A stretch of DNA of 64,000 nucleotides from positions 1,055,587 through 1,119,586 of the forward strand of contig NW_006383036.1 in NCBI RefSeq assembly GCF_000221225.1, in the 5' to 3' direction. Below the pieces are notes generated by a model. It made no database searches and had not been told where the DNA came from. It saw only the letters and a program-made list of their open reading frames with translations. This stretch comes from Thermochaetoides thermophila DSM 1495 (Eukaryota; Ascomycota; Sordariomycetes; Sordariales; Chaetomiaceae). The translations under genes were made by a program, and so were the position numbers. Shown here in pieces: positions 46,399-58,037 of this stretch; position 1 is the stretch's first letter; each line of letters begins with the position of its first letter.

Positions 46399-47109
46399 TT
46401 GGTAGTGATGGTATTGGCCCTCGCAAGTGCTTGACCGAAACAATTGCAGCAGGCGAGAGGCAGCGGCTCCCTGGAGTTGTGGCGTGGGGAGCGGGATCTT
46501 GTGCAATGCAAAAGCTCTAAAGCTTAGAGGGTGCCCGGGTTTCCAAGTTGCGAACTTGAAGTTGCCGTGGGCCGAGATGGACCAGGGATCACGATTCGCC
46601 AACGTCCCGAGCTCGCCCTCGCTGCGGCTGTTTTCGGGTGCTAAGCTTGTCCCGTTCGTAGTTATTGAGTTTCTTACCTTGAGTTCATCTGACCAATAAT
46701 AATATCGCGATAAAAGGCTTGTTCTGAGATAAGCCAATGAGATAAATGCGGGGCTAGTCCTGAGTAAGTGGCCCATGCGCTAAGAAGCTCTGGAATTTTT
46801 TGGCGGGTCACCTCGTCTTGTCCACATTTTGATCGCATCCAGGGTCGACAGCACCGCAACAGCCCGGCCTCAACACCCCGCACACCGACCTGGAGCGGCG
46901 CAATCGGCGCTGCCGGCGCTTACAAGAAGGAGGAACACCTTTGGGGAAAAGCCAGACGCCCCCGATGCGAGCTCCTCGGCGCATCTATCCTCCGTCCAGC
47001 CCCTCGCCATCCCCCTCGACGACAACCCCCGCTAAACCTATCTCGTAGTCGATATCGAGCTCTTTGAGCTCCCCAGCCATCCCGTTCGCGGGCCAACCGC
47101 GATATCACC
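46399..47109. promoter_or_regulatory. Bidirectional promoter of MIC26/27 and OCT1 genes
   Basis: The 711 bp between two divergent genes for mitochondrial proteins contain two CCAAT boxes (46693-46697 and 46734-46738) and GATAA words nearby (about 46709 and 46727). CCAAT boxes bind the HAP/NF-Y complex, which commonly drives mitochondrial genes in fungi. Shared control is inferred. Confidence 0.5.
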
Positions 47110-49602
47110 ATGATCAGAGCTTCGGCCAGGCCAAGGCAGCTGGAACGATGGGTCTGCTCAAGCTGTCTACGCCAGCGTGCCGCCCTGGCCGTCCTCCAGC
47201 CCCGTGAGCCGCGCCAGCTTGCCCAGGTACGCTCGCTGCACTCGGTGCAACGATCACAACAGCTCCAAGGCAAGAAGCAGTCGCAGAAGCAGCTAGCAAG
47301 CCCGTTTCCTAGCCGCCAAACACGTCACTATGCCTACGTCGCGCCCACCGACGATCGGGAGGATGACAACCTCCTACGCACCATCTTCGACAAGCCCTCC
47401 TTCTGGCAAGAGTACTCGGCCCTGCCGATCGGCATGAACGTCGGGCTCTTCCAGAATGCCTACCTGACGAGTCCCAAGGGGTTCGAGACCTTCGCAAACG
47501 TGAGCCTGGCCCGCGCCCGCCGCATCGTGGACCGGGTGCTCAACGCCTACACGGTGCCAGAGTACCGCAGGATCGTGCGCGAGCTCGACCGGCTAAGCGA
47601 TACCCTGTGCCGCGTGCTCGACATGGCTGACTTTGTGCGCGTCACCCATCCGGACCACAAAATCCAACGGGCGGCCAACGCAGCCTGGGACACGGTCTAC
47701 CAGTACATGAACGAGCTCAACACCATGACGGGGCTCTATGAGCAGCTGGACAGGGCCATGAAGAATCCGGAGGTCACCAAGGTCTGGTCCGAGGAGGAGA
47801 AGGCGGTTGCCGAGGTGCTGAGGCAAGACTTCCTCAAGTCGGCCGTTAACCTGCCCAAGTGGGAGCGCGACCGCTTCGTGCAGTTGTCGTCCAAGATCAG
47901 CACGGTAGCCACGGCTTTTGTGCATGAGATGACCCCCGACCAAGCATGGGTGGCCATCCCCAGCAGCAAGATGCGCGGCATGGACCCGGTCCAAGTGCGC
48001 TCGCTGACTCGCAACGGCATGGTCTACGTGCCCACGCTCAGCGCCCAGGCGGCCCTGGCCCTGCGGACGGTCCACGACCCGGAGGCGCGCAAGATGCTCT
48101 ACTACGCCTCCCGGACGTCCTCGGCTCGCTCCGTGTCGACGTTGGAGATGCTCATGCGTCTGCGTGCCGAGCTAGCCGAGCTATCTGGCTTTGAGAGCTA
48201 CGCGCAGATGGCCCTGCGCGACCGCATGATGGCCCGCAGCCCCGAGGCCGTCGACAAGTTCCTGCGCGCCCTGGCCGGCAGCAACAAGCCCCGAGCAGTT
48301 GCCGAGTTTGGGGCGATGCTCCGGGAGAAGCAAAAGACCGTCCCTGATGCAGAGGCCCTCGAACCATGGGATAGGGAGTACTACTCTACCATCTTGCGCA
48401 AGCAGGCCACGGCGTCCGAACGCGTGCCGCGCACTGACGTGCTGTCGTCCTTCTTCTCGCTGGGCACGGTCATCCAGGGCCTGTCGCGCATCTTTAACCT
48501 CCTCTACGGCATCCGCTTCGCCCCGCGGCCGCCCCTGCGCGGCGAGACCTGGCATCCAGACGTGCGGCGGCTCGACGTGGTACACGACACCGAGGGTCGC
48601 GTCGCCGTGCTCTACTGCGATCTCTTCTACCGCGCCGACAAGTCGCCTAACCCAGCGCATTTTACCCTCCGCTGCTCGCGCGAGATCCTGCCCGAAGAGA
48701 TGGACGAGGTCTGGCAGGAGCAGATGAGCCAGGCGCCGCGGACCGACATGCCCTACTTCCAGCGGCCCGAGTTCGCCGCCAACGACGGCATGGCCTTCTC
48801 CAAGATCGACGGCAAAGTCAAGCAATTGCCGACCATCGCGCTGGTGTGCGACTTCCCGCAAAACAACGACGACAGCCAGCCCGTGCTGCTCAGCTACTTC
48901 CAGGTCGAGACGCTCTTCCACGAGATGGGCCACGCCATTCACTCCATCCTAGCGCGCACCTCCTTCCAAAACGTGGCCGGCACTCGCTGCGCGACCGACC
49001 TCGCAGAGCTGCCGTCAACGCTCATGGAATACTTCGTCGCCGATCCGTCCGTCCTCTCGGTCTTCGCCCGCCACTACGAGACAGACGACCCGGTCCCCTA
49101 CGCCCTCGTCTCCCGCAAGATCCGCCAGGCCCGCCTCTTCGAGGGCTCCGACACCGAGAACCAAATCATCCTGGCCATGCTGGACCAGGCCCTGCACTCC
49201 CGGCGCGCCCGTGACGATGCCTTCGACTCGACCCAGATCTTTCACGACCTCCAGCGCGAGTTCGGCAGCGGCCCACCCGACCCGCGCGGCACGCGCTGGC
49301 AGGGCTTCTTCGGGCACCTCTCGGGCTACGGAAGCACGTACTACAGCTACTTGTTCGATCGCGTGCTGGCGCAACGCACCTGGGAGGTAGTGTTTAAGGG
49401 GGGCGCCGGGGGCGCCGCGCTCGAGAGGGCGAATGGTGAGCATCTGAAGAATTCGTTGCTTAAGTGGGGAGGAGGGAGGGATCCGTGGAAGTGTCTTGCG
49501 GCGGTGCTGAACGAGCCGAAGCTCGAGGATGGAGGGGAGGAGGCTATGGCGTTGGTTGGGAGTTGGGGGGCTGCGAGGCAGCAAGGGGGAATGTCGATGT
49601 GA
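47110..49602 (+). CDS. OCT1: Mitochondrial intermediate peptidase (M3 metallopeptidase)
   Basis: Matrix zinc peptidase that removes an octapeptide from precursors already cut by the processing peptidase. One uninterrupted frame of 830 aa, a normal length. A basic presequence (MIRASARPRQLERWVCSSCL) is followed by a helical N-terminal domain. The catalytic motif is HEMGH at 604-608 (ETLFHEMGHAIHSILARTSF), with the third zinc ligand Glu in the following TDLAELPSTLMEYF. The family block GTRCATDLAELPS and the late GYGSTYYSYLFDRVLA tyrosines are present. The start is the first ATG, in ATCACCATGA context. It shares a promoter region with MIC26/27. Confidence 0.96.
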   Translation: MIRASARPRQLERWVCSSCLRQRAALAVLQPREPRQLAQVRSLHSVQRSQQLQGKKQSQKQLASPFPSRQTRHYAYVAPTDDREDDNLLRTIFDKPSFWQEYSALPIGMNVGLFQNAYLTSPKGFETFANVSLARARRIVDRVLNAYTVPEYRRIVRELDRLSDTLCRVLDMADFVRVTHPDHKIQRAANAAWDTVYQYMNELNTMTGLYEQLDRAMKNPEVTKVWSEEEKAVAEVLRQDFLKSAVNLPKWERDRFVQLSSKISTVATAFVHEMTPDQAWVAIPSSKMRGMDPVQVRSLTRNGMVYVPTLSAQAALALRTVHDPEARKMLYYASRTSSARSVSTLEMLMRLRAELAELSGFESYAQMALRDRMMARSPEAVDKFLRALAGSNKPRAVAEFGAMLREKQKTVPDAEALEPWDREYYSTILRKQATASERVPRTDVLSSFFSLGTVIQGLSRIFNLLYGIRFAPRPPLRGETWHPDVRRLDVVHDTEGRVAVLYCDLFYRADKSPNPAHFTLRCSREILPEEMDEVWQEQMSQAPRTDMPYFQRPEFAANDGMAFSKIDGKVKQLPTIALVCDFPQNNDDSQPVLLSYFQVETLFHEMGHAIHSILARTSFQNVAGTRCATDLAELPSTLMEYFVADPSVLSVFARHYETDDPVPYALVSRKIRQARLFEGSDTENQIILAMLDQALHSRRARDDAFDSTQIFHDLQREFGSGPPDPRGTRWQGFFGHLSGYGSTYYSYLFDRVLAQRTWEVVFKGGAGGAALERANGEHLKNSLLKWGGGRDPWKCLAAVLNEPKLEDGGEEAMALVGSWGAARQQGGMSM

Positions 49603-50539
49603 TTGTGAGGGTAAAGAAGGATCTTGTGTAATGATACTGTAGTTTTGGTGTTTGTTAGGTACGTCCGGTGTGTATTTTTCTTTTTTCCTATAAAAAATAC
49701 CTGGCTGGAAAATGCCGTGTAGTTTTATCAAGATGATGATGGAAATTTTATTTTATTTTATTTATTTTATTTTTTTAATTCTTGATAAAAAGAGTGGATA
49801 TCCTGGTTTAGATATTGGCATGGAGGTTTTTTTTTTTTTTTTCCTTTCTTGTGGCCGTGACGGAAACAATATCGGCAACAAGATGGAAGGAGTTTGGTAT
49901 ATGAGAGCATGTGTATGATTTCCCTGTGATGATGGTCACATCAGAACGGAAAGAGCTTGGTTTAAAGAGAAGAAACTGCTGAAGAGCCTTGGACTGACGC
50001 AAGAAAGAAGCAATATTTGATGTCGATTTCCTCGTCTAAATGCGCAGCAGATGTCTCATGCTTACTTCATCATGGGCAGTCACGAGCATTTGTTGATTTC
50101 GAGCACCTCGCGATCTCTCGCGTTTTCTGATGTAAACGTCCCTTCGAGTTTTGCGTTCTTTTTTTTCCCCCCCCGGCTTGGTTAGAAAATCACTGCATCA
50201 TATGGCATATTGGGTATAACTCCGATTGAATCATTCCCCTCATGATTAGGTTGTAATCACCAGCCGCTCGATTTCATAGGTTGAGACGGCTTTTCCTCCC
50301 TGCGACGAGCTTCAAGCTGAATAAGGGTTCCTGTAAGCTTCCAAAGCACACAGTCTTCTTCAAGCAACATTCAACCTTCAACCATCACTAAGTCTTCAAA
50401 CCAACATTCAGTCTCCTCAACCGACGCTCTTGTCTGCTTCAACCCTCTGCTTCGACGCTCGCTTCAATCACTCCAACCCCTCTGGTTCTTAGTCTTCTAC
50501 AACGCCTACTCCCACTCTCGCTTCAACCAACCCCCAAAC
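49603..50539. other. Intergenic spacer with A/T tracts and a CTTCAA-rich leader
   Basis: AT-rich 3' flank of OCT1 with TTTTATTTTA repeats near 49745-49780. From 50308 to 50527 the word CTTCAA occurs seven times, ending at the next start codon. No gene seen. Confidence 0.6.
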
Positions 50540-52138
50540 ATGACTCCTCCCGCCAAGGTTCTTAGCCCCGTGTCTCCCACCCATGTACGTCCACGCCGCG
50601 GACCCCCTCTCCCTCTCAAGCTACTAACACTCCATCCAGAGCGACACAGCCACTCAGCTCGCTCGTCGTCACAGGGCTGCTTCGCTCTGCACCCTCCCAA
50701 AGGAAAAGCCCAAACGGCTGGGCCACAGCCTGTTCGGCCTGCTGAAGGAGACCCATCACTTCAAGGAGCAGAAGCTCGCTTTCCCGATCAGTACCCCATT
50801 TCAGCGGTCTTATACCAGTGCGACAAAGACCCTGGAGGATACCGTGACGGCCAAGGTTGGGGATTATGTGGAGACTGGACACCCCTTGGTGATGTCCCAC
50901 GCCGTGAGAATGGGCATGGGACCCAAGGACTGTCGCCGGTGCGGGAACCCCGTCAACGAGCCTGTCGGCGGGGCGGCCGGTAGGGGTGGGCGACTGCGGG
51001 CGATGTCGTGCCCTGCTGGGGGGGGGGAGGCGATGAGGGAAAAGTTCAGGACTAAGGAGGAAGACAAACAGCCGGAGTTGCATCTCGAGGAGGCCGAGAT
51101 GGCTGAGGAAAGAACCATCTCGAGTCGCCCGCGTAGTGCGAGTACCGGCACGCATCCGCTTTTTGCACGTACAGATATGATCGATACGCTTGCGAAGGCG
51201 TCGGCTGCCGGACGCGTCCGTCCTACGGCTGTTGAGGGCGTGAAGCTCAACAAGGTCCAGCTGTGGCAGGATACTGCCCTCAACAACTTCTGCCCCGGCT
51301 GCTATGCTGCAGTTTCTTTGTGTCACGCGGCTCAGGTCGCACTCCAGGCTATTTCCGAGGCAGCGGCTGTTGAGCGCGCAGGTGAGGGGGCTGTGAAGGA
51401 CATCCTCCGTGCGATCACCAAGAAGCGCGAGCGTGCCTCTCGAAACCACCGCGATCTCACTGTTCAGCCTGAGACCCCTGACGACGATGAAGTGATCGAC
51501 ATCGTCTTCAGCGACGTCGAACAGGACGGGCACAACTCGGACGGCTCGTTCTCCTCGCTCGGCTCTCAGGGTCCGGTCCCCCCTGCTCCTCCCGGCACTC
51601 CGGTTCATAGCGTCGACCTGGACTTGGAGGATCAGCAGTCACGTAAGGACATTGAGGCCGGTATCACTCTGCTCATGACCGAAGAGGACATCGACGACGA
51701 ACTTGTTCAAATTGACGCCGGTCTCATCGAGGCAGTTCTGCCGATGGTGGATGACCGCGCCAAGAGTAAGTGGATGGCGTCTATGCCTCAGCGGTTTATG
51801 GAGGAAGTTGAGGGTCTGAAGGCGTTGATTGTTGAGGGGCAGGAGATGATTGTTGATGGGAACCGTAAGGACAAGGCTAATTGGAGGATGATGGTTCTGA
51901 TGTAAGTCAACCAAGCTGAGTAAGATGATGATGAAGATGAAGTGCTGATTTGGGCCCGCCCGGGGGGGGGGTGGGAAATAGGCACCTTGAGTGGGCTTGT
52001 TCGGCTCTTGAGGAGAAATTTGAGAGCAAAGATATCGTGGAGTGGTGAGTACTTACTTCCTGAAGAAGCAGTGACCTCTCGGAGCAATGCTAACGCTCGA
52101 TCAGTGGCTTTTGTCCCTCTTGCGTTCAGCAGGAGTAG
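50540..52138 (+). CDS. Hypothetical four-exon protein with CxxC pairs and a Cys-rich C terminus
   Basis: Proposed exons 50540-50584, 50640-51901, 51982-52044 and 52105-52138 give 467 aa; exon lengths sum to an exact multiple of three. Introns start with GTACGT, GTAAGT and GTGAGT; the first and last have CTAAC branch sites, while the second lacks a good one. If introns 2 or 3 are retained, translation stops within a codon of the donor. Features are a basic N terminus, DCRRCGNPVNEP (about 128-139), NNFCPGCYAAVSLC (about 249-262), acidic stretches, and a helical end HLEWACSALEEKFESK leading to DIVECGFCPSCVQQE. The paired cysteines suggest metal binding, which is not proven. No family is recognised. 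The CTTCAA-rich leader precedes the start. Confidence 0.7.
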
Positions 52139-52934
52139 GTGCTCCAACTAATCGAACAGTTGAGGGACCTTGAAGCGAGTTCATGGAGGTTCTAAGTCTC
52201 TAAGTTTTTTTTTTTTTTTTCACTGGGTGCTCTTGCTTGGTTTTCGGGCTTTCCCTTGTCGCTGGGTGTCAGGGTGTTTGGTGAGGCTGGGTTAGGTCGG
52301 TTGGCAACCATTGATCTGGAACACTGTGGCGGAGGTTTTGGAGATGCTCGGGGTTTAGGTGAGGTTGGTCGTTGGCTTTACGTGGCTAGCGAACCTCTTT
52401 GGCTAGTTTGGCTATTAGGGTAACTAAAAAGCTCTTGGGCAAACAGCGTTGTATTTTTCTCACTTTTGAGGTCTGTAACATTTGACATCGTGACGTGAGA
52501 CAAATATCGGCCGGTCGATCGATCTAGAGATGGTTTGTTGCCTTCTTTGGTTGACCCAACAGCGTGGGATGCCCCACTTCGGCAGCTCGGGCGGAAAGTT
52601 CCGTGGCTGCAGGGGGTGAAATGGCTATTCCTTATCTAGGTTAGTGCTGAAGCTTGGCGTTCGTGCTTTGTTTATCGATGGGGACGGTGTGATTGGCTCA
52701 GCCCTATGCGTACAGTGGGCGTCACAGCTGAATGTTGGTTCATCTCATCTCTAGTCCTTCCATTCGTGGATCGTTCAACGAGGGTGAGCTTATTACGCGT
52801 CGAGTCGAGTCGGGTTGAGTTAATCTCAACATTAGCTATTATTCTCAATCAACAGAGCCTTGTTTTACTTCAGCTGATTAACTGCCATCGCCCTCATCCC
52901 CAGATCTACCGCTTACTCGTGGCCGTCGCGAAAA
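52139..52934. other. Intergenic spacer
   Basis: About 800 bp between two plus-strand genes. A T run near 52210 follows the unknown gene. No supportable gene; the last 200 bp should be the WSC gene promoter. Confidence 0.6.
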
Positions 52935-53711
52935 ATGCACTCCTTCCTAACCCCCTTTCTCTTCTTCATCCTCCTTCTCACCCCGATCCTCACCCTCGCC
53001 CAACAACAAAAACCATCAATCTACATCCCTCCATCGAAATCCGGATACACCTACCTGGGATGCTACAACGAAACGACGGACTTACCTGACACCGCTGGCC
53101 TGCGCGCCCTAAACGGAGGGAAGAATGTGGTGAAGCCCGGTGAGATGACGGTCAATATGTGTCTCGAATTTTGTAGCACCGGTGCGGGGGATAGTAAAGG
53201 CGGGAATACGGCGATGTTTGAGTACGTGGGGTTGGAGTATTCACGGTAAGTAGGGACCTGGATAGTTTGTTTTTTTTCTTTTTCTTTCTTTTTTTTTTGG
53301 TTGCGGTTACGGTTGGGTTGGGGAGGGAGTTAGAAATGGACGGATGGATAAGTGATTGGATGAGAGAGTGAATGAATGAATGAGCGTGTGGGGGAGTGGG
53401 CTAACCTGAGACTGTTTGTGTCATCCCTACATATAGGGAATGCTGGTGTGCCCGGTCGCTGTCGGGCTTGTCGGAGAAGTTTCCGGATGATGCGTGTAAC
53501 TTGCCGTGCGACGGCAATGCCACGCAGATTTGTGGTGGGAATCTGAAGTTGACTGTGAGTTTTCCCCATTTACAGTCGTGTTCTGTCGTCAGTATCCCGA
53601 ATATGCTGACATAGGCTGTAGGTCTACAAAGCTGGTACGATGAAGAGTCTCGCAAGTCTATCCGCTGCTGGATTGGCAGCTGTCATGACAATGATCTCAA
53701 TTCTCTTTTAA
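52935..53711 (+). CDS. Small secreted WSC-domain protein, probably GPI-anchored
   Basis: Cell-surface protein of 172 aa. Exons 52935-53245, 53437-53554 and 53622-53711 are joined in frame across introns of 191 nt (GTAAGT...ATATAG) and 67 nt (GTGAGT, ATGCTGAC, CTGTAG). A signal peptide (MHSFLTPFLFFILLLTPILT) is followed by one WSC domain (about 35-145) with the expected cysteines in LGCYNET, MCLEFC, ECWCA, ACNLPC and QICGGN, ending LTVYKA. The C terminus is a hydrophobic helix (LSAAGLAAVMTMISILF) directly after the domain, which fits a GPI-anchor signal better than a WSC stress-sensor with a cytoplasmic tail. WSC domains bind cell-wall glucan or other polysaccharide. Confidence 0.88.
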
Positions 53712-54170
53712 AAACAAAAAACATATTTTCGACTTGAATCGGATGTTGGTCTTTTTGGGGGGGGGAGGGGAAGGAGGGTGTTGGGGGGGGGTTTTGGTTG
53801 GAATTAGATGGCGACTTTGTTTGATCTCTTCCTTCTTAGCAGCCGTTTGAACACTTACCATTCTGCTTCACTGCTAAACAATAATGTATATTTTATATTT
53901 CATGGAAAACTGTTTCTTTACTCTATATGCACTTACGTAGTCATATTCTTCGCAGTGCGCGTGGTACGTGTTATCTCAAGCTCATTCAAGCGCCATCAAC
54001 CTGCCCAGCCTCTTCCCAACATATTATTATTCTGCTGTCCGTAAGCACAGCTCCTAGAAACCATACCTACATAACCTCATGTCTACCGACAAACGCTAAT
54101 GAATTTTTAACTTCCCCAATCCCCTCTCTTCCATCGCCTGATTCACCCTAATCCTCACGATCTCCAGCGC
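53712..54170. other. Convergent 3' spacer
   Basis: The 459-bp spacer between the WSC gene and REV1 contains a G-rich stretch at 53755-53800 and AT-rich sequence. No gene seen. Confidence 0.6.
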
Positions 54171-57100
54171 CTATCTCCATTCCTTCTGCCCCTCATCACC
54201 TTCTCCCTCTTGTCCGTCAGGCTCCCCCTCCGAAACAATCCACTCCAACCATCGCAGCACCTTCCCCGCCTTCTCAATATTCCTCTCCCCCTTCACAACC
54301 TGCGCCAGCCACTCTGCAAAACACTCCACGTCTTCCGGGTGCGGCCCGCCCTCCTCTCTACTTTCTTCATACCACGTACTCACCATCTCCCTCACCTCTT
54401 CCAATGTCTTGATTTCCTTGGAAGCAAGTTTTGCGTGGGTAGGTAGTGGCGGAAACTTCACCCCCCTTAACCGATTCTCCCACCTCTTATCCAGCTCCCT
54501 CCTCAACTCCACCCCCATGGGCGGCGTGGGCGCATAAAACGTCAGCACGGCGCCATTTCGCTCCAGTCGCCTTTGCCGCTGTCTCTCCTTGGCGGCTCGA
54601 TGCTCGGCGACGACCTTCGTCCTGATCTGAGTGGGCAGCTCGGCAAGGGTGTTGGGATCAAGTTCGGGGATATCTGGCTCGTCATCTTCCTCGTTAGGAT
54701 CTTTCCCATGGTATTGCTCGATCAGTCGGCGGGGGATGGCTACGAATCTTGTTTGGCGCAGGCCGGCTTCGCGGTCTTTTTTGCGCTCGTGGGCGCGGGA
54801 GGCGTGGCTGAATAATCCCCCGCGGCCGCGGCCACCGCTGCCACGTTTGGTGGATGTACGGGGTACAGGCGGCTTGAAGATGACGCGGTTTTTGTGAGGG
54901 GATTGGGGGAGCAGGGTTTGTTGCTTGAGACCGCCTTTGCCGTGGCGCGGGGGACTGCGTTGTTGTTGGGGGCGTTGGACCCGGTATTCGGCTAGGACTT
55001 CGGCTTTGACGTCGTCGGGAAGGGCGGCGAAGACTTCGGGGTCGACGTCGGGGGGTAGGTCTGGGGGATGCGGTTGAGAGGCCGGTTCTGGTTGGGCTGG
55101 GGCTGGAGGGGTTCGTCGAGCTTGTTGGGGATGGACTAGTCGACTGCGGATGTCTTGCGGGAGCTCGGCCAGGATGGCTGGATCGGGGTTTGAGGGGATG
55201 ATGAACTGTGTACCGGCGATGTTGAGCGGGGAGATGGCTTTCTCGTCGGCTTCTCCCGCCTTTGCCAACGCCAGCGCTGGATGGACCTTCGGCTTAGGAG
55301 GAGTCAGAGGCTCGTCTGTGATCGGATCGTCTTCGATCTCGGGGCCCTCTGATGGTCTCGGCCTGTACGTTTGTAGATCGCTCTCCTCAATAGCTTCTGT
55401 AGCTGCTGTCTTCTGCTTCTTGGCTGGGGGCGGAGCAAAAGTCACCTTATTCTGAGCCTCTTCCTGCTTGCCTACCGGCTTCACTGGCTCCTGTTTAGCC
55501 GTCTGCGCGTTGCTCTCCTCAACAGCCTGCTCCATTTGTCTTTTAACAGGCACCGCAAAGGTCAGCTTTTTCTGACTCCCCTCCGGCTTCCCCGACGGCT
55601 TGATCGGCTCCAACTTCGTCATCTGCAACCCAATACCCCTCAAATCCCCCGGACTGAACCTGAACGACCTTAAGATAGTAACAGCCTCCTTCCCGATCAA
55701 CTCAGGATCATTCGTCGGCACCCCGAACGCGACACTCTTCGTGAAAACATCACACTTCCCATGCCCTAGGTGTTTGGCCGGTTCGAGCGGCGCATCCGGC
55801 GAGCGCCGCATGATCCTCATCGTCAAGTGTCTCCCTTTGACGCCCTCATTGAGGAGTCGACGCTCCAGCTCCTTGCAGAGGTTGCGCACAAACTCCTCTG
55901 CCTCCTCCTGACTCACAAACCTTATCCCCCAGTTGACATCCGCCGAGACAGATTTCCTCATCGGCTGGTCGCCAACCTCAGTCCGATCTATCCCCCGCGC
56001 ATACTCATACAGTTTCTCACCAGTCTTAGGCCCAAGCACGGATGCCAACTTCTCCTTCGACACCCCCCGCAAATCCTTGACATACTTGATCCCCATCTCC
56101 TCCAGCTTGCCCCCAATGCTGTACGCTACCCCAGGTAAATCCTCAACCTTCAGCTCCCCAATAAACTCCAGCACCTCCTCCGGCCGGAGATGGTACTGTC
56201 CCGCAGGCTTCGCTTTACGCAACGCAATCTTCGCCAGCAGGATGTTGCCGCCTATCCCCACCGACACATTACAGCCTGTCTTTCTCTTAATCTCCTCCCT
56301 CAGGCCGAGGGCAATCTGATCCACCTCTTTCTGCTCCCGCCATACACTCCCCTCGCTCACACCTATCCCCTCTGACCCTGTCCTCTCCATCACGATATCC
56401 GTCACGTCCACCAGAGCCTCGTCGATGCTCACCGCCTGCACGACCCCCCCAATGGACAGGATCGCTTCGTAGAACTTCCCACTGGCGTCCTCATACGCGG
56501 TAAAATCGTACGGCAGTATTCGTAGTGTCGGACACAGCTCCATCGCCCGAGCCATCCACATCCCATTCCTGACGCCATACACCCTAGCGGGGTAATTACA
56601 CGAGGCGATCTCCGACCCGGGTCCAGTGCCGTGCGCCACGGCCGCGGGCTTCCCCCTCTCTTCTTCTGGCAACTTCAAGGACGAAACTGCGCAGAAGAAA
56701 CTATCAAAATCCACATGCAGGATATACCTCCTCGCTCCCGAGGGACGCTTTTTCTTGGAGGCTGTGGGGAGGGCTTTGGACGCGGCGAGGGCTTGCAGGC
56801 GAGACTTGAGCTGGGCTTTCCAGGTCGAGAGGTGGTGCAGGCGGGATTCGGAGTAGTATTGCTTGAGGAAGTTGGGGTTGGCGGCGGAGGATTTGCGGAT
56901 CTTGGGGTCGGCGAGGAGGAGCGCGTTGTGCTCCTCGGCGGTCATTGGCTTGGTTGGAGGCGCTAGGAGATGGGGCGTGGGTTTTTGGGCGGGCAGAGGG
57001 GGTTCAGGGGCTGGTTTGGGGAGGAGAGGGGGTCGTTGGGCGGATGTAGGGGGTAGGGAGGTTGGACGCTGAGCAGACGGCGGTGGCTCGAGGGAAACCG

Positions 57101-58037
57101 TCGTGGGCTCTATCGGTGGTTTCTTAGCAGAGGACGGGGGCTTGAAAGCTGGTATTGCAGGTGACGACTGTCTTTGAGCCGATGACGACGGTTTAGAAGG
57201 TGATACCGCAGGTGACGGCTGTCCATGCTTCGACAGCAGGGGCTCAGTAATCGTCTTTCCCTGCGTCCGGACCTTCTCATGAGAACCAAAATTTATATCA
57301 TCCCACTTCTCAATATCCTCAATCTCAAAATCCGCCGGCGCATACGCTGACTTCTGAGGCGGCCCCCGAAACGGATTCCCTCCCACCTGCGACTGCGCAT
57401 TCTTGAACTGGCTTGTATAAAAACTATTATCGCTCTGCTCCCGATAACTCGCCTGCTTCTGCGGCGTGGCCTTACTGACCAGCTTTCCGCTGCCAAAGGC
57501 GATGGTCTTTTGCTTGGGGCCCTCGGTGATGACGCGGTAGTCCTGCCAGGGCAGCATACGGCCGGCCTTGATGGAGTCCATAACCCAGGCCGGCTTGACC
57601 ACGCGGTACTTGGAGTAGTCGATGGCCTTGGTAGGGGGCATGGTCGACGCGATGATGTGCGTTGCCATGGTCTTGCCGCCGAGATATTGCAGGAAGCCGG
57701 CGCCGTGTTGAACGAGTTCTTTGTGCAGGCTGAGCAAGTTAGCATCAACCATTACTGAAACTCCCAGGAGATGAGAAAGGCAGGCTTACACATGCAGAGG
57801 CGGCTGTGTATACCCTGTAACATGGGCGACAACGCCCTTAAAGATCTGGGGCTTGTCCTTGGCTGCAGCGCGCAGCTCGGAGTCGAGGTTCTGTAGCTTC
57901 TCCTGCTTGCGGCGGAAGTAGTCGGCGAAGCCGCCAAACTTGTTGGCTTCGTACTCCTCGCCATCCTCGTCAGTGAAACGGCGGCTCTCGATAGCCTTTC
58001 TCACGGCCGCCGAATTCTTCTCTAGGCGGTTGCCCAT
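54171..58037 (-). CDS. REV1: DNA repair protein REV1, Y-family deoxycytidyl transferase
   Basis: Translesion synthesis enzyme and scaffold for polymerase zeta. Exons 57790-58037 and 54171-57729 are joined across a 60-nt phase-2 intron (GTAAGC, TGCTAAC, GCTCAG), giving 1268 aa. The BRCT domain lies at about 62-155 (FKGVVAHVTGYTQ ... VVKPAWVMDSIKAGRMLPWQ). A Pro/Ser-rich linker follows. The polymerase domain starts at RRYILHVDFDSFFCAVSSLK with metal ligands near D423 and D425, and VSIDEALVDV contributes D519/E520. Little-finger residues extend to about 800. Three ubiquitin-binding-like motifs follow: DPAILAELPQDIRSRLV (about 930), DPEVFAALPDDVKAEVL (about 977) and DPNTLAELPTQIRTKVV (about 1105). 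The C-terminal 110 residues fit the Rev1 CTD. The gene diverges from the RED-like gene. Confidence 0.95.

Noticed and set aside
48181..48942. Minus-strand frame of about 253 codons
   Set aside because: Antisense shadow of the OCT1 peptidase gene.
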